DNA of 7,795 bases, taken from an uncultured Lachnospira sp. (GTDB lineage: Bacteria; Bacillota; Clostridia; Lachnospirales; Lachnospiraceae). Below are positions 1 to 7,795 of the stretch, in pieces. The notes under the pieces are model-generated. The model was not told the origin of the DNA and did not search any database. It saw only the letters and a list, made by a program, of their open reading frames with translations. The stretch is taken from assembly GCA_947169835.1 (NCBI GenBank), contig CAMVRH010000034.1:1-7795 (forward strand). Direction: 5' to 3'. A program made the position numbers and the translations under genes. Position 1 is the first letter of the stretch, and every line of letters starts with the position of its first letter.

Positions 1-2720
1 ATCATGTTACCCTTCTTGTCGTTGTATGTCTCAGCTGCAGTTCTACCTGTAATTCGATCTTCTAATGATTCTATTACTTTACCCTTTCTCATCAAAGGTT
101 CAACTTCGATGAATGGGATTTCGTCTTTACCTTCACAGCAGTCTACTTCACGAATGATTAAGCCTTGAGAAACGTCAACCAAACGTCTTGTTAGGTATCC
201 TGAATCGGCTGTTCTAAGCGCTGTATCTGAAAGACCCTTTCTAGCACCATGGGCTGAAATGAAGTATTCCAAAACGTCTAGACCTTCACGGAAACTTGAC
301 TTGATTGGAAGTTCGATAGATTTACCTGATGTATCGGCCATCAAACCACGCATACCAGCTAGCTGTTTAATCTGATCGTCAGAACCACGGGCTCCAGACT
401 TCCACATAATTCTTAGGTTGTTAAATCTATCTAGACCTTCTAGTAGGTCTTTCTTAACACTGTTATCTGTGTCTTCCCAAATCTTAATTACAGACTTATA
501 TCTCTCTTCGTCTGTCATCAAACCTCTCTCATACTGAGTCTGAGCTCTAGCAACTAATTCGTCGGCCTCTGCAATCTTTTCTTGCTTTGAAGCAGGAATT
601 GTCATATCAGCTACAGAAACAGTTAGGGCTGCTATAGTAGAGTACTTATATCCAAGTGCTTTGATCTTATCTAGCACTTCTGCTGCCTTAGTAGCACCGT
701 GGATATCAATAATCTTCTTGATCATAGGAGCCAAAGGTTTCTTCTCTAAACGATGCTCAACTTCGTATCTTAGGTAATCAGCGTCAGTCTTTCTCTCAAT
801 CATTCCGATATCCTGTGGGATAGCTTCGTTGAAGATGATACGACCAACTGTAGTCTTAACCATACCAGTGATTTCTTTGCCTTTGCCGTTAAGAACTGTT
901 CTTCTAACATTAATCTTCTCGTGAAGAGTGATTTCCTTGTTGTCATAAGCAAGGATAGCCTGGTTTGGACTACTGAATGATTTACCAAATACGTCCTCTG
1001 GAGTACAAATGATTTCCTGAATCTCTTCTTCATTTGCGCTCATTACGTGAACGTAGTTGAACTTAATCAAATCTGTTGCCTTAATCTTCTTCTTATCAAG
1101 GTCAGCTCTGATTTCGTCCTCTGTGTTATATGTCTTAGCATTCTTTGGAAGTTCTTTCTCTCTCTCAGTTCCTGTGTAGTCTACTGGCTTTGACATTGTC
1201 AAATAGTAGATACCCAAAACCATATCCTGTGATGGAACTGCCACTGGCTCACCATCTGAAGGTTTTAGTAGGTTGTTTGGAGAAAGTAGCAAGAATCTAC
1301 ATTCTGCCTGAGCTTCCTCTGACAATGGAAGGTGAACAGCCATTTGGTCACCGTCAAAGTCGGCGTTGAAGGCCGCACATACTAATGGGTGAAGTCTAAT
1401 AGCTTTACCTTCTACTAGGATAGGCTCAAATGCCTGAATACCAAGTCTATGAAGTGTAGGAGCACGGTTAAGCATAACTGGATGCTCTTTGATAACCTCT
1501 TCTAAGATATCCCATACATCATTCTCAAGTCTCTCGACCATCTTCTTAGCACTCTTAACATTGTGTGCCTTTTCTTGTTTAACTAACTCTTTCATTACGA
1601 AAGGTTTAAATAGCTCGATAGCCATTTCTTTTGGTAGACCACACTGATAAATCTTAAGTTCTGGTCCTACTACGATAACTGAACGTCCTGAGTAGTCAAC
1701 ACGCTTACCAAGTAAGTTCTGACGGAAACGTCCCTGCTTACCTTTAAGCATATCTGACAATGACTTAAGTGCTCTGTTACCAGGGCCAGTCACTGCTCTA
1801 CCACGTCTACCGTTATCGATTAGAGCATCAACAGCTTCCTGAAGCATTCTCTTCTCGTTACGAACGATGATTTCAGGTGCCATCTGATCAAGTAGCTTGT
1901 TCAAACGGTTGTTTCTGTTGATAATTCTTCTGTATAAGTCGTTCAAGTCAGATGTAGCAAATCTACCACCATCTAGCTGAACCATAGGTCTTAGTTCTGG
2001 TGGGATAACTGGAACAACGTCCATTACCATCCACTCAGGTTTGTTTTCTGATGTTCTGAAAGCTTCGAATACATCAAGTCTCTTTAGAAGTTTTGTCTTC
2101 TTCTGGCCTGTAGCGCTCTCAAGTTCTTCTTTTAGAGTTTCAAGTTCTTTGTCGATGTCGATTGCCTCTAGAATCTGCTTGATTGCTTCAGCACCCATGC
2201 CTACTGTAAACTCATCGCCATACTCTTCTCTGGCTTCTCTGTATTCTCTCTCAGTTAAAACTTGCTTATACTCAAGTGGAGTATCCTTTGGATCCAACAC
2301 GATGTATGAAGCAAAGTATAGTACTTTCTCTAGTACTCTTGGTGACATATCAAGTACAAGTCCCATTCTTGATGGAACACCCTTGAAGTACCAAATGTGT
2401 GAAACTGGTGTAGCAAGTTCGATACTACCCATGCGCTCACGACGAACGCTTGAACGAGTAACCTCAACGCCGCATCGGTCACAGATCATGCCTTTGAAAC
2501 GTTGTTTCTTATACTTACCACAGTGACACTCCCAGTCTTTGCTAGGTCCAAAAATCTTCTCGCAGAATAATCCGTCTTTTTCTGGTTTAAGAGTTCTATA
2601 GTTAATAGTCTCAGGTTTTGTAACCTCACCTCTTGACCACTCACGAATCTTCTCAGGAGAAGCTAGACCGATTTTTACTTTATCAAAAATGATTTGTTCT
2701 TTTGCTTTGTTATCTGCCAT
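1..2720 (-). CDS. rpoC: DNA-directed RNA polymerase subunit beta' (N-terminal 906 residues, 3' end off the left edge)
   Basis: This is the largest catalytic subunit of RNA polymerase, which carries the magnesium-binding active site. The reading frame runs without a stop from ATG at 2720 to the left edge, so it is partial at its C-terminus; I recall roughly 1,150-1,250 residues for full-length Firmicutes homologues. Visible in order: the N-terminal zinc finger with cysteines 65, 67, 80 and 83; the clamp and lid region with [20 protein letters not shown] near 235-254; the [15 protein letters not shown] stretch near 339-353; the catalytic NADFDGD motif at 452-458, whose aspartates 454, 456 and 458 hold the catalytic magnesium; MRGLMA of the funnel-side region; and the bridge helix ([20 protein letters not shown] onward) from about residue 820. 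DCCE, about 30 residues later, carries the first ligand of the second zinc site; the other three cysteines and the trigger loop lie outside the window. The start follows an ideal ribosome binding site and lies 17 bases after rpoB, so the two are co-transcribed. Nothing is broken or unusual in the visible part. Confidence 0.98.
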   Translation of the reverse strand, partial: MADNKAKEQIIFDKVKIGLASPEKIREWSRGEVTKPETINYRTLKPEKDGLFCEKIFGPSKDWECHCGKYKKQRFKGMICDRCGVEVTRSSVRRERMGSIELATPVSHIWYFKGVPSRMGLVLDMSPRVLEKVLYFASYIVLDPKDTPLEYKQVLTEREYREAREEYGDEFTVGMGAEAIKQILEAIDIDKELETLKEELESATGQKKTKLLKRLDVFEAFRTSENKPEWMVMDVVPVIPPELRPMVQLDGGRFATSDLNDLYRRIINRNNRLNKLLDQMAPEIIVRNEKRMLQEAVDALIDNGRRGRAVTGPGNRALKSLSDMLKGKQGRFRQNLLGKRVDYSGRSVIVVGPELKIYQCGLPKEMAIELFKPFVMKELVKQEKAHNVKSAKKMVERLENDVWDILEEVIKEHPVMLNRAPTLHRLGIQAFEPILVEGKAIRLHPLVCAAFNADFDGDQMAVHLPLSEEAQAECRFLLLSPNNLLKPSDGEPVAVPSQDMVLGIYYLTMSKPVDYTGTEREKELPKNAKTYNTEDEIRADLDKKKIKATDLIKFNYVHVMSANEEEIQEIICTPEDVFGKSFSSPNQAILAYDNKEITLHEKINVRRTVLNGKGKEITGMVKTTVGRIIFNEAIPQDIGMIERKTDADYLRYEVEHRLEKKPLAPMIKKIIDIHGATKAAEVLDKIKALGYKYSTIAALTVSVADMTIPASKQEKIAEADELVARAQTQYERGLMTDEERYKSVIKIWEDTDNSVKKDLLEGLDRFNNLRIMWKSGARGSDDQIKQLAGMRGLMADTSGKSIELPIKSSFREGLDVLEYFISAHGARKGLSDTALRTADSGYLTRRLVDVSQGLIIREVDCCEGKDEIPFIEVEPLMRKGKVIESLEDRITGRTAAETYNDKKGNM

Positions 2721-2728
2721 TTTAATCT

Positions 2729-2735
2729 CCTCCTT
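2729..2735 (-). promoter_or_regulatory. Ribosome binding site of rpoC
   Basis: On the minus strand the rpoB-rpoC gap contains AAGGAGG, ending 8 bases before the rpoC ATG. It begins only two bases after the rpoB stop codon (TAA GG AAGGAGG), so ribosomes finishing rpoB are well placed to help start rpoC. This fixes the rpoC start at 2720. Confidence 0.9.
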
Positions 2736-2737
2736 CC

Positions 2738-5700
2738 TTATTCTGCATCCTCAGCATCCATCACATCAAGGTTCTTATCTACGCCCTCGTCTGCGCTGAA
2801 TCCTGCTTTTTGCATATCACTCATAGTTTCTTTTTTGCCGTAGTTTTTATCGCTATTCAAGATTGAGTTGAAAGATGTATCGCCGTAATCCTGGCTCTCT
2901 CTAATTTCAACTTCTTTGTCGTTCTCGTCTAGCACCTTAACGTCAAGTGATAGTGACTGAAGTTCCTTAATAAGTACCTTGAAGGACTCTGGAATACCAG
3001 CCTGTGGAATACTCTTGCCATTGATAATAGCTTCGTATGTCTTAACACGACCAACCACATCATCAGACTTAACTGTAAGGATTTCTTGAAGTGTGTAAGA
3101 TGCACCGTAAGCTTCAAGTGCCCAAACTTCCATCTCACCGAATCTCTGTCCACCGAACTGAGCTTTACCACCAAGTGGCTGCTGAGTAACAAGTGAGTAA
3201 GGACCAGTTGAACGAGCATGAATCTTATCGTCTACTAAGTGGTGAAGTTTCAAGTAGTGCATGAAACCGATTGTAACTGGGTTGTCAAAGTAATCACCAG
3301 TTCTACCATCACGAAGTAATACCTTACCATCTCTTCTGATAGGAACACCTTTCCACTCATCTCTGTGAGCTTGGTTATCCTCTAAATATTTCATAACTTC
3401 TTTCACTAGCACGCCATTGTACTTAGCTTTGAAGTCCTTGAATTCCATGTTTGCATAATCATTAGCAAGCTCTAGAGTATCCATGATGTCGTTCTCGTCT
3501 GCTCCGTCGAATACTGGTGTAGCAATGTTGAATCCTAGCACCTTAGCAGCAAGTGACAAGTGGATTTCTAGTACCTGTCCAATGTTCATACGTGAAGGCA
3601 CACCCAAAGGGTTAAGTACGATATCAAGTGGACGACCGTTTGGTAGGAATGGCATATCCTCTACAGGAAGTACACGAGAAACTACACCCTTGTTACCGTG
3701 ACGACCAGCCATCTTATCACCAACAGAGATCTTTCTCTTCTGAGCAACATAGATGCGAACTGATTCGTTCACTCCAGGTGGAAGCTCGTCTCCAGCCTTT
3801 CTCTCAAATACCTTTGTATCCACTACGATACCTGACTGACCGTGAGGTACTTTAAGAGATGTATCTCTAACCTCTCTAGCCTTCTCACCAAAGATAGCAC
3901 GAAGAAGTCTCTCTTCTGGAGTAAGTTCAGTTTCTCCCTTAGGAGTAACTTTACCAACAAGGATATCGCCGGCTCTTACTTCAGCACCGATTCTGATAAT
4001 TCCTCTCTCGTCCAAGTTCTTTCTAGCTTCTTCACCAACACCAGCTACATCGTTTGTGATTTCTTCTGGTCCTAGTTTTGTATCTCTAGCTTCAGTTTCG
4101 TATTCTTCTATATGAATAGATGTGTAAACATCATCCTGAACTAGTCTTTCACTTAGAAGTACAGCATCCTCGTAGTTGTAACCTTCCCAAGTCATGAAAC
4201 CGATTAGTGGGTTCTTACCAAGGGCAATCTCACCGTTTGATGTAGATGCACCATCGGCAATAACTTCGCCGGCCTCTACCTTGTCACCAATTGAAACGAT
4301 TGGTCTCTGGTTGTAGCAGTTTGACTGGTTACTTCTAGCAAACTTAAGTAGTTTGTATGTCTGCTCTTCTTTGTTATCACTATTCTTGATAGTGATTTCT
4401 TCTGATGAAGATCTGATAACTTCACCAGGATGTTCTGCCACTACGCACACACCTGAGTCTACAGCAGCCTTTGCTTCCATACCTGTACCGATTACTGGAG
4501 CTTCAGTAGTCATTAGAGGCACTGCCTGACGCTGCATGTTTGATCCCATTAGCGCACGGTTGGCGTCGTCGTTCTGCAAGAAAGGAATCATTGATGTGGC
4601 AATTGAGAATACCATCTTAGGTGACACGTCCATCAAATCAATTCTTGATTTAGGGAACTGTGAAATTTCCTCTCTGTAACGACCTGATACGTTATTGTTA
4701 ACGAAGTGTCCTTTGTCGTCCAAAGGTTCGTTAGCCTGTGCTACTGTGTAGTTGTCTTCCTCATCTGCTGCCAAGTAAACAACTTCATCTGTAACTACAG
4801 GGTTATTCTTATTCTTTTTATCTACTACTCTATATGGAGCCTCAACAAAACCGTACTCATTTAGTCTAGCGTATGTAGCAAATGAGTTGATAAGACCGAT
4901 GTTTGGTCCTTCAGGTGTCTCGATAGGACACATTCTTCCGTAGTGAGTATAGTGAACGTCACGGACCTCAAATCCGGCACGGTCTCTTGAAAGACCACCA
5001 GGACCTAGGGCTGATAAACGTCTCTTGTGTGTTAACTCACCAAGTGGGTTGTTTTGGTCCATAAACTGTGACAACTGTGAACTTCCGAAGAATTCCTTAA
5101 CAGCAGCTGTTACAGGTTTAATATTAATTAATGTCTGTGGAGATACAGTTTCCAAATCCTGGTTAGTCATTCTTTCTTTAACGACTCTTTCCATTCTTGA
5201 GAAACCGATACGATACTGGTTCTGAAGTAGTTCACCAACCGCACGGATACGTCTGTTTCCTAAGTGGTCGATATCATCTGTAGTACCAATACCTTTTTCG
5301 ATATTCATACAATAGTTAATAGATGCAAAAATATCTTCTTTTGTAATATGTTTAGGCATCAACTTAGCAGTGTTCTTCTTAATAGCTTCCTTAAGGTCAG
5401 CAACCTTTTTGTTCTCAGCCATAAGTTCCATCAATGCTGGATAGTAAACATCCTCGTTAATACCATATTCAGAAGCGTCGAACTTCACATAGTTCTGAAT
5501 ATCTACAGCCATGTTAGACATAACTTTTTCTGTAGACTTCTCTGGTCCGTTCTCGCCTTGAACTTCTATTTCAACTGTAACTGAAGGAACAGCTGCGTTC
5601 TGAATCTTGATAGCAAGTTCCTCATCCACAGTCTTTCCTTTTCTAGCAATAATTTCGCCAGTGCTCTGATCTACTACTGACTCAGCCAAAGTAAATCCTA

Positions 5701-6568
5701 CAATACGATTCTTGTAAGCAAGCTTCTTATTGTACTTATATCTACCAACTCTAGCTAAATCATATCTGTGATCGTCAAAGAACATGTTACCAATAATGTT
5801 CTCAGCACTTTCCTTACTGAAAGGCTCGCCTGGACGAATCTTTGCATACACTTCTTTAAGACCACTCTCGTAGTCCTCAGTGTTATCCTTTTCTAATGTA
5901 GCTTTGATCTTTGCCTCATCGCCAAACATCTCTAGGATTTCTTCATCTGTTGAAACACCTAGCGCTCTAACAAGTGTAGTTACAGGAACTTTTCTAGCTC
6001 TATCTACACGCACGTTAAAGATGTCGTTAGAATCTGTTTCATATTCTAACCACGCACCTCTAATAGGTATAATCTGTGATGAGTAAAGTTCTTTACCAAT
6101 CTTATCGTTTTCTACATCAAAGTAGATACCAGGTGAACGTACTAACTGTGAAACGATTACACGCTCAGCACCGTTAATTACGAAAGTACCTGTCTTTGTC
6201 ATGAGTGGTAAGTCACCCATAAAAATTGTGTGTTCAGTGATTTCACCTGTTTCCTTATTATGAAGGCGCACTTTAACACGAAGTGGAGCTGAGTAAGTAG
6301 CATCTCTTTCTTTACACTCTTCGATAGAGTACTTCTTCTCGTCTTCACACACTTCGAAGTCAATAAACTCTAAGCTCAAGTTTTGATCGTGACTCTCGAT
6401 TGGAGATACACTATCAAGAACCTCTCTTAGGCCTTCTGTGCAGAACCAGTCATATGAATCTCTCTGAACTTCGATCAAATTAGGAATGTCTAGCACATCT
6501 TTTTGTCTAGAATAGCTCATTCTCATTCCTTTTCCTGCTTTCACAGGACGAATTCTGTTCTTCTCCAT
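2738..6568 (-). CDS. rpoB: DNA-directed RNA polymerase subunit beta
   Basis: This is the second-largest RNA polymerase subunit. With beta' it forms the active-site cleft, and it is the target of rifamycins. The frame is complete and 1276 residues long from the start chosen here, a little longer than the 1193-residue Bacillus subtilis protein. Domains are in normal order: the N-terminal protrusion (MEKNRIRP..., [14 protein letters not shown]); the lobe; the rifampicin cluster at about 495-521 ([15 protein letters not shown]...[12 protein letters not shown]); the fork with [18 protein letters not shown]; the [14 protein letters not shown] motif, whose lysines 952 and 960 match E. coli K1065 and K1073; the [10 protein letters not shown] segment with histidine 1117, matching E. 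coli H1237; and the C-terminal clamp [21 protein letters not shown]504, H514 and S519 match E. coli D516, H526 and S531 and are all wild type, so no common rifampicin-resistance change is present. The last 50 or so residues form an acidic, poorly conserved tail. A second ATG two codons upstream (6574) is in frame, but the ribosome binding site is only 2 bases from it and 8 from the ATG at 6568, and relatives begin MEKNRIRP. Confidence 0.98.
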   Translation of the reverse strand: MEKNRIRPVKAGKGMRMSYSRQKDVLDIPNLIEVQRDSYDWFCTEGLREVLDSVSPIESHDQNLSLEFIDFEVCEDEKKYSIEECKERDATYSAPLRVKVRLHNKETGEITEHTIFMGDLPLMTKTGTFVINGAERVIVSQLVRSPGIYFDVENDKIGKELYSSQIIPIRGAWLEYETDSNDIFNVRVDRARKVPVTTLVRALGVSTDEEILEMFGDEAKIKATLEKDNTEDYESGLKEVYAKIRPGEPFSKESAENIIGNMFFDDHRYDLARVGRYKYNKKLAYKNRIVGFTLAESVVDQSTGEIIARKGKTVDEELAIKIQNAAVPSVTVEIEVQGENGPEKSTEKVMSNMAVDIQNYVKFDASEYGINEDVYYPALMELMAENKKVADLKEAIKKNTAKLMPKHITKEDIFASINYCMNIEKGIGTTDDIDHLGNRRIRAVGELLQNQYRIGFSRMERVVKERMTNQDLETVSPQTLINIKPVTAAVKEFFGSSQLSQFMDQNNPLGELTHKRRLSALGPGGLSRDRAGFEVRDVHYTHYGRMCPIETPEGPNIGLINSFATYARLNEYGFVEAPYRVVDKKNKNNPVVTDEVVYLAADEEDNYTVAQANEPLDDKGHFVNNNVSGRYREEISQFPKSRIDLMDVSPKMVFSIATSMIPFLQNDDANRALMGSNMQRQAVPLMTTEAPVIGTGMEAKAAVDSGVCVVAEHPGEVIRSSSEEITIKNSDNKEEQTYKLLKFARSNQSNCYNQRPIVSIGDKVEAGEVIADGASTSNGEIALGKNPLIGFMTWEGYNYEDAVLLSERLVQDDVYTSIHIEEYETEARDTKLGPEEITNDVAGVGEEARKNLDERGIIRIGAEVRAGDILVGKVTPKGETELTPEERLLRAIFGEKAREVRDTSLKVPHGQSGIVVDTKVFERKAGDELPPGVNESVRIYVAQKRKISVGDKMAGRHGNKGVVSRVLPVEDMPFLPNGRPLDIVLNPLGVPSRMNIGQVLEIHLSLAAKVLGFNIATPVFDGADENDIMDTLELANDYANMEFKDFKAKYNGVLVKEVMKYLEDNQAHRDEWKGVPIRRDGKVLLRDGRTGDYFDNPVTIGFMHYLKLHHLVDDKIHARSTGPYSLVTQQPLGGKAQFGGQRFGEMEVWALEAYGASYTLQEILTVKSDDVVGRVKTYEAIINGKSIPQAGIPESFKVLIKELQSLSLDVKVLDENDKEVEIRESQDYGDTSFNSILNSDKNYGKKETMSDMQKAGFSADEGVDKNLDVMDAEDAE

Positions 6569-6576
6569 TGACATTT

Positions 6577-6581
6577 CTCCT
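6577..6581 (-). promoter_or_regulatory. Ribosome binding site of rpoB, deciding between two ATGs
   Basis: AGGAG on the minus strand (within AAAGGAGAA) lies 2 bases from the ATG at 6574 and 8 bases from the in-frame ATG at 6568. Two bases is too close for efficient initiation, so the inner ATG is preferred. The difference is only two residues (Met-Ser). Confidence 0.75.
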
Positions 6582-6631
6582 TTAAAGTTAATTAAATAAA
6601 GTTTCTGCTATTTATACTTAATTTTATTAGT

Positions 6632-6677
6632 TTTTTGCCCGGAATCCCTTTAAAATAGGGGTTTTTGGGCGCAAAAA
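6632..6677 (-). promoter_or_regulatory. Candidate structured element in the rpoBC leader
   Basis: In the transcribed leader upstream of rpoB, TTTTTGC (6671-6677) can pair with GCAAAAA (6632-6638). Alternatively GCCC (6667-6670) can pair with GGGC (6637-6640). Both enclose an inner hairpin CCCT/AGGG (6657-6660 with 6646-6649) with a 7-base loop. A third, competing small hairpin, TTTTTG-CGCC-CAAAAA, uses the same 5' arm. No run of U follows the right arm, so it is not a standard terminator. It could be an RNA-level control element for the polymerase operon or simply chance pairing in a short AT-rich leader. I do not recognise it as a named RNA family, and it is not the rplJ-type L10 leader as far as I can see. 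Confidence 0.35.
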
Positions 6678-6704
6678 TAAAAGGCCGCATAAACAGCGAC
6701 TTTC

Positions 6705-6733
6705 ATTGTAACAAAAAAGCCTTGCGTTTGCAA
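6705..6733 (-). promoter_or_regulatory. Sigma-A type promoter for rpoBC
   Basis: On the minus strand a -35 box TTGCAA (6728-6733, four of six matches to TTGACA) and a -10 box TACAAT (6705-6710, five of six matches to TATAAT) are separated by exactly 17 bases. Transcription would start near 6698 and give a leader of about 130 bases before the rpoB ATG. The site lies between the terminator of the upstream gene and rpoB, where a promoter is needed. The -35 box overlaps the 3' region of the lipoprotein gene's terminator stem. Confidence 0.6.
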
Positions 6734-6742
6734 GACTTTTTT
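6713..6742 (-). terminator. Rho-independent terminator after the lipoprotein gene
   Basis: Read on the minus strand, AAAAAAG, U, CUUGC, a 4-base loop, then GCAAG, G, CUUUUUU forms a 13-base-pair stem. The central U-G is a wobble pair, and the stem runs into a U tract. On the opposite strand the same pair becomes an A-C mismatch, so the hairpin is best suited to minus-strand transcripts. It begins 20 bases after the stop codon of the lipoprotein gene and would insulate the polymerase operon from read-through out of the accessory pair. Confidence 0.85.
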
Positions 6743-6761
6743 TATTTCTTTTAAATTAGTT

Positions 6762-7280
6762 TTAACTGTCATACTCGTAATAATATAATCTGTTATTATC
6801 TACATCGTACACTGCAATTATAAAGTTTCTTGGAATCGGATCGAATCTCCTTTCTTTTTCTTTTTCTTTTTCACTTTCAAACCATTCAGTGTCCTTGAAA
6901 TAGTAATAAGCATTTTTAATCTTTGGTATTAACATTTTATCGTTATCATCCGTTACAAATGGCTCTGTGAAATAATCTTTTTTTATTTTACCACCATATA
7001 AAGCCAACCTTTCTACTTTTGAAAGTTTATGGTTCCAATCTTTCTTATTCTTAATCTTATTCACAAAATCCTTATTTAGGTTCTTTAAAACTATAAATCT
7101 AGTTCCATCGCCATTAAAACTCTCTTCTTTATCTTTATATTTTTCAATTTTAGCATTATTAATTCTTAACCCTAATTCGTTTTCCACATAACTAATAGGG
7201 TTATCATCAGCACAACCAGTCATCAATAATACTATTATTGATAAAACTATTATTCTTTTCATAATAATCATGTTTCTCAT
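6762..7280 (-). CDS. Small predicted lipoprotein, possible immunity protein
   Basis: The product has 172 residues. The N-terminus is a lipoprotein signal: basic residues (MRNMIIMKR), a hydrophobic stretch (residues 10-20) and a lipobox-like MTGC with the lipidated cysteine at 23. The -3 position is Met instead of the usual Leu, which is tolerated. The mature part is charged and has no further membrane segment. It contains GDGTRFIVL near 57-65, a Lys-rich stretch ending in DWNHKL near 81-86, LIPKIKNAYYYFKD near 117-130, an EKEKEKE run near 137-143 and a Tyr-rich ending, NFIIAVYDVDNNRLYYYEYD (152-171). From memory, many Clostridia encode uncharacterised lipoproteins with the same plan (GDG early, YYYF in the middle, a YD...LYYYE ending), so this looks like a family member of unknown function. 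It lies directly after a toxin-like C-terminus, which suggests immunity, but that is inference. The start at 7280 is chosen because GGAGAGG lies 4 bases upstream; an earlier ATG at 7319 has no such site. Confidence 0.8.
   Translation of the reverse strand: MRNMIIMKRIIVLSIIVLLMTGCADDNPISYVENELGLRINNAKIEKYKDKEESFNGDGTRFIVLKNLNKDFVNKIKNKKDWNHKLSKVERLALYGGKIKKDYFTEPFVTDDNDKMLIPKIKNAYYYFKDTEWFESEKEKEKERRFDPIPRNFIIAVYDVDNNRLYYYEYDS
6854..6872 (-). repeat. Hexanucleotide repeat inside the lipoprotein gene
   Basis: Three tandem copies of CTTTTT (GAAAAA on the coding strand) plus one base encode the alternating Glu-Lys run near residues 137-143. Gain or loss of a unit keeps the reading frame and only changes the length of this charged, probably surface-exposed stretch. 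Confidence 0.7.
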
Positions 7281-7284
7281 ATTG

Positions 7285-7291
7285 CCTCTCC
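7285..7291 (-). promoter_or_regulatory. Ribosome binding site of the lipoprotein gene
   Basis: GGAGAGG on the minus strand lies 4 bases before the ATG at 7280. It is the only good site in the gap and selects this ATG over the in-frame ATG at 7319 upstream and the ATGs three and six codons further in. Confidence 0.75.
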
Positions 7292-7309
7292 ATAGATACT
7301 TATATAACA

Positions 7310-7337
7310 AATGTAACATCTATACTTAAATAGTCAA
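7310..7337 (-). promoter_or_regulatory. Possible separate promoter for the lipoprotein gene
   Basis: In the 63-base gap, TTGACT (7332-7337, five of six to the -35 consensus) is followed after 16 bases by TACATT (7310-7315, four of six to the -10 consensus). An extended -10 TG lies one base upstream of the -10 box. This would start transcription about 20 bases before the lipoprotein ATG. AT-rich gaps give such matches by chance, so this is a moderate to weak call. Confidence 0.35.
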
Positions 7338-7343
7338 CAATAA

Positions 7344-7795
7344 TTACTTACTATCTATACCAATTGCAATGACGTGATTCAAATCTCTGGTTCCATTCTT
7401 GACTTCTACTACTTGTTGTAGTAATGTAAGGACAGAAGGAGAGTCACAATTGACGGCAGGATATACTTTAGTGTTGAAACCGTTCGGTGATTCTCCTTTT
7501 TCTAATGCAACTTCAATTAGTTCAACACGATTACTATTTAGCGATACATCTATAGAGACGCCCAATATATAATCTCCCTTATTATGACCAAAGTTTATTC
7601 TTATTGGTGCTGCGATTAACATTCTATCGTTATTCTTACCTTTATATTTTCTTTTATATGAAATAACTCTTCCTTTTTTTAACACATCATCGACAGCTCC
7701 CAAAGATATTCCTTTCAAAGAATTAAACCCATGATGAACAACACTCTTTGCGGAAGTATTTTCGTAAGAAAACCATCCATATTCATAGCTAAATG
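7344..7795 (-). CDS. C-terminal part of a toxin-like protein (BECR-type nuclease module suspected), 5' end off the right edge
   Basis: The frame is open from the right edge to TAA at 7344, giving 149 visible residues with no stop. An in-frame TTG at 7718 lacks a ribosome binding site, and coding sequence continues upstream of it (FSYEYGWFSYENTSAKSVVH), so the true start is outside the window. The visible part reads VVHHGFNSLKGISLGAVDDV, then LKKGRVISYKRKYKGKNNDR, MLIAAPIRI, a GDYILGVSIDVSLNSNRVEL strand pair and IEVALEKGE. A His near the start, a 'VxxVLKKGRVI' turn, a basic loop and 'MLIAAPIRI' beta strands are, from memory, the pattern of PBECR/LPD-type modules in the barnase-EndoU-colicin-RelE (BECR) fold, which cap polymorphic toxins and phage polyvalent proteins. 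Likely functional residues would be His20 or His21, Lys27 and the basic loop (numbered from the first visible residue), but this is a guess. The last 50 residues (SPNGFNTKVYPAVNCDSPSV onward, ending VIAIGIDSK) I do not recognise. The gene is AT-rich compared with rpoB and is followed by the lipoprotein gene in the same orientation. Confidence 0.6.
   Translation of the reverse strand, partial: FSYEYGWFSYENTSAKSVVHHGFNSLKGISLGAVDDVLKKGRVISYKRKYKGKNNDRMLIAAPIRINFGHNKGDYILGVSIDVSLNSNRVELIEVALEKGESPNGFNTKVYPAVNCDSPSVLTLLQQVVEVKNGTRDLNHVIAIGIDSK

Noticed and set aside
495..521. Resistance substitutions in the rifampicin cluster of RpoB (numbers are residues of RpoB, not bases)
   Set aside because: All the main resistance positions that I can align to E. 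coli (Q513, D516, H526, R529, S531) carry the wild-type residue.
2041..2526. Plus-strand open frame of 161 residues, rich in Ser and Leu
   Set aside because: It lies wholly antisense to the conserved rpoC clamp region, has no plausible ribosome binding site, and its composition is what the reverse of Lys/Glu/Arg-rich coding sequence gives.
2929..3219. Minus-strand open frame of 96 residues in another frame of rpoB
   Set aside because: It overlaps the highly conserved C-terminal clamp of the beta subunit in a shifted frame and has no start signal.
5264..5584. Plus-strand open frame of 106 residues
   Set aside because: It is antisense to conserved rpoB sequence and resembles no family I know. 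It is a shadow of the codon usage of rpoB.
6632..6677. The leader hairpin as a rho-independent terminator or attenuator
   Set aside because: On the minus strand the right arm is followed by A residues, and on the plus strand there is no U run after the stem, so it cannot act as an intrinsic terminator.
7281..7319. Upstream ATG at 7319 adding 13 residues to the lipoprotein
   Set aside because: It lacks a ribosome binding site, would place extra residues before the signal peptide, and overlaps the GGAGAGG that serves the ATG at 7280.
7716..7718. TTG as the start of the gene ending at 7344
   Set aside because: There is no ribosome binding site before it, and the same frame continues upstream to the right edge with sensible protein sequence, so the gene is truncated by the window.

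Overview
The window comes from a low-GC Gram-positive bacterium, most probably class Clostridia. The evidence is protein-level. The beta subunit begins [20 protein letters not shown] and keeps the stretch [14 protein letters not shown], both of which I recall from Lachnospiraceae and related Clostridia. All genes have strong AGGAGG-type ribosome binding sites, and the one complete accessory gene encodes a small lipoprotein of a type I associate with the same group. I cannot name a genus. Every supported gene is on the minus strand, so transcription runs from the right edge to the left edge.

Left to right: positions 1-2720 hold the first 906 codons of rpoC (RNA polymerase beta'), cut by the left edge after the bridge helix and before the trigger loop. 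After a 17-base gap carrying a near-perfect Shine-Dalgarno comes complete rpoB (2738-6568). The two form an rpoBC operon. Between rpoB and the next gene (6569-6761) lies a compact control region: a sigma-A type promoter, a leader of about 130 bases with a candidate hairpin, and the rho-independent terminator of the preceding transcription unit. The -35 box of the rpoBC promoter lies inside that terminator.

Upstream of the polymerase operon is an AT-rich accessory pair rather than the usual rplJ-rplL genes. It consists of a 172-residue predicted lipoprotein (6762-7280) and, 63 bases before it, the C-terminal 149 residues of a larger protein entering from the right edge (7344-7795). The C-terminal segment resembles the small nuclease-like modules (BECR-fold, PBECR/LPD type) found at the ends of polymorphic toxins and phage-borne polyvalent proteins. 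The lipoprotein sits where an immunity gene would sit and has a possible promoter of its own. I infer, but cannot show, that the two are a toxin and its surface-anchored immunity protein. The polymerase genes look ordinary and intact. The less familiar biology is in the right-hand 1.2 kb and the junction with rpoB.
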